The position numbers and the translations under genes are program-made. The notes below the pieces were generated by a model. That model searched no databases. It was not told the origin of the DNA and worked only from the letters and a program-made list of their open reading frames with translations. Positions 61,239 to 64,000 of a stretch of DNA of 64,000 nucleotides are shown here, piece by piece (the first letter of the stretch is position 1; each line of letters begins with the position of its first letter). Origin of the DNA: Kalmanozyma brasiliensis GHG001 (Eukaryota; Basidiomycota; Ustilaginomycetes; Ustilaginales); the NCBI RefSeq assembly GCF_000497045.1, contig NW_015961991.1, positions 558,812 to 622,811 of the forward strand, in the 5' to 3' direction.

Positions 61239-62502
61239 TCATTGCCTGCCCTTAGTATCAGCCGTCTTCTTCGCGTGACCGTTTGTCGCGGAGGGCTTTT
61301 GAAGGTAGGAGCGCATGAAGAAGTTGAAGAAGAGGGCGAGGAGCGGCTGTAGTGAAGAGCGAGACGGCGGAGAAGAAGGAGTCAGAACAGTCTGTCCACG
61401 GGTATTGTGCGGAGTCGCGTCGTTCTGGGCCGCCTGGCTACTTACAAACATGTACATGGTGTTGACGTGCAGCGCAATCTCTGCGCCGGTTGTCTGCATG
61501 CAGCTTGTTGGATCCGACGAGGCAGCTCGGCTGACGGCGTGTCGGAGAAGGGACTGCTCGCGCATGGCGCTCGACTGGTACCACGACGAGACCCGGTTGG
61601 CCTTGTAGCCCGCGGCCACCTTGGATGAGTTGAGCGTGGTGAGAAGGTAGAGGTTGGTGAGGAGGGTGCCGGATGCGATCTGTGCAATCTGCATTGTGGT
61701 GAGGTTGCGCTTGACGGCGCGGGGAAAGGGCCATCGCATGGCGGCGCAAAAGTAGTAGGTATACATCCAGGTATGAACAAAGCTGTTGAAGACGCAGAAG
61801 ACTGAGGTGATAGAAGTGTGGAGAAGAGTCAGGGTCAGAGAAGAGCGAGCGAATGGAATGCGGAATGCGCAACAACTTACCCCACACAGGCTGACTCTGG
61901 TATCGATAGGCGACCCACATGCAGATGATAGCGCCAGCATGGTGATACGACTGGAGATTGGAGACGCGCTTTCCCTTGAGGAGCAGGATGATCGAGTCGA
62001 CGACCTCGTAGTACTTGCTGATGTAGAAGATGTAAGCGTATTTGCCGAGGTGCGGGAAGTTGGTGGGCATTGAGCAGAGTGCCAGCTTGACGCCTTCGAA
62101 GCCTGCGCTCCTCCAGCCTTGGACGAAGAAGTCGACGACCAGAGGGAACATCATAGCCCAGGTCCAACCGCTGTAGACAGCCAGAGCAGCATTGTGAACG
62201 AGGACCAAGAATCGGAGGATCTTTGCCTGGAAACCTGGTGCTTTGGTATAGTCCTTGTTACCGTTCCTCTTGACGATGCCGTTCGCAGCATGAGCGATGA
62301 TGTAGTAAGCGAGCGAGAATCCGAGTGGAAGCCAAGGGCTGAGGCTCTTGTAGAAGATTGCGCGTGGGAACACCTTGGCGAAGAGCTTGTCATCCTTCGG
62401 GTACTCCGGGTAGGGCGCCGAGAGCGTATCCCACGGTGTCGACCCATGGAAAGAGGGATCGAAGGGATACGGCTTGGCCTTGAGACCGAAGAACGTCGAC
62501 AT
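61239..62502 (-). CDS. ELO-family fatty acid elongase, three exons (361 aa), QXXHH box
   Basis: ER-membrane 3-ketoacyl-CoA synthase of the ELO type, which adds two carbons to acyl-CoA from malonyl-CoA. Exon 1 is 62502-61881, intron 61880-61802 (79 bp), exon 2 is 61801-61446, intron 61445-61347 (99 bp), exon 3 is 61346-61239; both introns have GTAAGT donors and CAG acceptors, and the lengths sum to 362 codons. Landmarks: YYEVVDSIILLLKGK, then the histidine box as Q184-S-Y-H187-H188, and after splicing VFNSFVHTWMYTYYF. The usual first His of HXXHH is Gln here. The start at 62502 (tcATG) is the first ATG consistent with the family; the frame is open to 62697. C-terminus is basic (KKTADTKGRQ) without a strict KKXX retrieval signal. 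Seven hydrophobic spans fit. Confidence 0.92.
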
Positions 62503-62849
62503 GACTGCGCGATCCAAGCGTGGGAACGATGACAATGATGGTGGTGGTGGCTTCAAGCGGAAGATCCGACGATAGGGTTGATTCCAATTGTGGCGTGAGT
62601 TGTTCTTCTGATAACTAATGGAAAGGGTCCTTCCGAAGGATTGATCTTCCGCAAAACACGACTGCTTTTCTCCGCGGATACGCGTCTCACAAAGCAACGG
62701 ATCGGAACAGATGCCGAGGCCCGGCAGCAGCTTTGTTAGCTCAAAATTGGCTAATCACACCGCTCTTCACATTTTCACACGCTCAAGCAAGCACTCTCGT
62801 GATAGTCATAAGAGTGTCACATTTGCTGAAGAGGATCGTGAGAACGTGC
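62503..62849. other. Intergenic spacer
   Basis: 347 bp between two minus-strand genes: elongase promoter and 3' flank of the racemase gene. No clear element recognised. Confidence 0.55.
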
Positions 62850-64000
62850 TCAGAGCTTTGCCTTGGTCAATCCTTCTGGACGATCGGGCCCATCGACTGC
62901 ATCGCTGCGATACAACTCGATGCGCTTCTTGCCGTCGCTGATGCCCAACTCCAACAGAATGTCATCCGTATGCTCGCCGGGTGTGAGCAGCATCTCGGCA
63001 CTCTCCTCTTCCCACTCTCCGCCTGCACTCCCTGAAGGTGGTGTTGCCGGTGTCCGTGTCAATCTGGGCGCAGGAGATGGGATAACGGGGTTGCCATCCG
63101 AGACCGACTCTGCAGAGGCTGCCGGCAGCACTCCCTGCAGTGCCGCCTCGTCTCGTGTCAGGACAGGCACCGTGCAGGCGTCGGTGCGGATGAAGTGGCG
63201 CTCCCATTCGGATCGAGGTAGCTGTGCGAAGCATGCGGCAAAGTAGCGCTGCAGTTCGGGCCACGTATCGCGGTCGTGCTGCGTGCTCGGCGATGGATGT
63301 TGGGTCCCTTGCGGTGCCTGCGGAAGCACCTTGCGAAGGATGTCGAGCAACTCCTTGTAGAACTGGGGCTCGATCGCGCCTACGCTCATGTATCCGCCGT
63401 CCTTGCAGGCATATACGCCATACCAGGGAGCGCCTCCGTCCAGCGTGTTCCTGCCTCGCGTGTCGTCGGTGCCATCGCTGTGGATCGCTCCCCAGCTCGG
63501 ATGTGAAAGGTAGCTCGACAGCAGCACGAACGAGGAAACGTAGCGCGCGCCCGTCACCATGTCCGCTTCCACAATCTGTCCTTGCGAAGAGCGTGCTCGC
63601 TCCACAAGGGCAAGCAGGATACCTAGCAAACAGATCATCGATCCGCCCGCAAAGTCTCCCAGCAGGTTCGACGGCGGCTGCGGCTTTCCGCCTGCGTTGC
63701 CGAGCATCGAGAGCACTCCGCTCAGTGCGATGTAGTTGATGTCGTGTCCAGCCATGTTGGCGTATGGTCCCGTGCGTTGAAATCCTGTCAGGCGAGCAAA
63801 GATGAGGCCCTTGTTGATCTCCTTTTCGAAATCCGTCGGTCCCAGACCCAGTCGTTCCAGCACGCCAGGACGGAAAGGGTCAATGACGATATCCGCAGTC
63901 CGCACCAGCTGTGTGATGAGCGCATGGCCATCCGCGCTCTTTGGCGAAACGGCGAACGAGCGTTTGCCGCGGCACAAGCTGTCAGGGTTCAGGCCAGTGC
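62850..64000 (-). CDS. Alpha-methylacyl-CoA racemase / CoA-transferase family III, partial
   Basis: CaiB/BaiF superfamily enzyme. The frame is still open at the window edge, where it reads NPDSLCRGKRSFAV, so the N-terminal part (roughly the first 50-60 residues) lies beyond 64000. The pattern fits alpha-methylacyl-CoA racemase rather than a CoA-transferase: VIDPFRPGVLERLGLGP, GHDINYIALSGVLSMLG (His/Asp), LLGDFAGGSMICLLG (Asp), GGAPWYGVYACKDGGYMSVG followed by AIEPQFY (Glu). The C-terminus is TKAKL, a valid type 1 peroxisomal targeting signal. The enzyme would convert 2R to 2S methyl-branched acyl-CoAs for peroxisomal beta-oxidation. A low-complexity Pro/Ser insert lies about 75 residues from the end. 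It is on the same strand as the elongase gene. Confidence 0.92.
   Translation of the reverse strand, partial: TGLNPDSLCRGKRSFAVSPKSADGHALITQLVRTADIVIDPFRPGVLERLGLGPTDFEKEINKGLIFARLTGFQRTGPYANMAGHDINYIALSGVLSMLGNAGGKPQPPSNLLGDFAGGSMICLLGILLALVERARSSQGQIVEADMVTGARYVSSFVLLSSYLSHPSWGAIHSDGTDDTRGRNTLDGGAPWYGVYACKDGGYMSVGAIEPQFYKELLDILRKVLPQAPQGTQHPSPSTQHDRDTWPELQRYFAACFAQLPRSEWERHFIRTDACTVPVLTRDEAALQGVLPAASAESVSDGNPVIPSPAPRLTRTPATPPSGSAGGEWEEESAEMLLTPGEHTDDILLELGISDGKKRIELYRSDAVDGPDRPEGLTKAKL

Noticed and set aside
1..64000. Search by eye for tRNA genes, CRISPR arrays, insertion sequences and retroelement frames
   Set aside because: None found; I saw no plausible tRNA B-box with matching stems and no reverse-transcriptase or transposase motifs. 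A tRNA scan would be decisive for the long spacers.

Overview
This window looks like nuclear DNA of a basidiomycete fungus, most likely a smut or close relative (Ustilaginomycotina; I cannot fix the species). It is GC-rich with strong third-position GC bias. Genes are spaced for a eukaryote and mostly intron-free. The few introns are short (66-110 bp, GTAAGT/GTGAGT/GTATGT donors). Several genes have TATA-like boxes 65-125 bp before the ATG, and their sequences are fungal in type. I count 27 protein-coding genes, one cut by the right edge, plus one doubtful broken gene. I saw no transposon, rRNA, tRNA or CRISPR array.

Layout, left to right. 0.3-2.2 kb: two tandem genes for small secreted proteins of unknown function. 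2.4-5.1 kb: SulP sulfate permease with STAS domain (-). 7.6-9.6 kb: long disordered protein (-). 10.9-13.2 kb: Atos-type protein (FAM214/DUF4210 family). 13.5-16.9 kb: SAM methyltransferase and a two-finger zinc protein (both -). 18.7-19.9 kb: pirin with an added membrane anchor. 20.1-22.1 kb: divergent TOPORS-like RING protein and cytidine-deaminase-like protein. 22.5-24.4 kb: tandem pair of GNAT acetyltransferases. 24.5-26.2 kb: monocarboxylate-transporter-like MFS protein. 28.6-29.6 kb: zinc alcohol dehydrogenase. 30.2-35.0 kb: a 1,593-residue protein that joins a DUF1308 (C7orf25-like) region to an LCCL multi-span membrane protein, then a small membrane protein convergent with it. 36.7-40.4 kb: secreted bicovalent-flavin oxidase, DUF2945 protein, Asp/Glu/hydantoin racemase family protein.

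41.2-47.9 kb is a likely alpha-glucoside utilisation pair: a MAL-type sugar/H+ symporter (-) and a cytosolic GH13 maltase (+), divergent across 3.3 kb without convincing genes. 48.0-58.9 kb looks like a nitrogen or amine catabolic group: glutamine-synthetase-like ligase and aldehyde dehydrogenase sharing a 406-bp divergent promoter, a short-chain dehydrogenase, then two tandem OPT-family transporters with matching 54-bp last exons. 61.2-64.0 kb carries two lipid genes on the minus strand: an ELO fatty-acid elongase (three exons) with a QXXHH instead of HXXHH box, and an alpha-methylacyl-CoA racemase ending in a peroxisomal AKL signal, whose 5' part lies outside the window.

The most unusual items are the DUF1308-LCCL fusion, the Atos-family gene, the ligase/dehydrogenase/transporter group, the anchored pirin and the variant elongase box. 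All functions are read from sequence motifs; no search was run.
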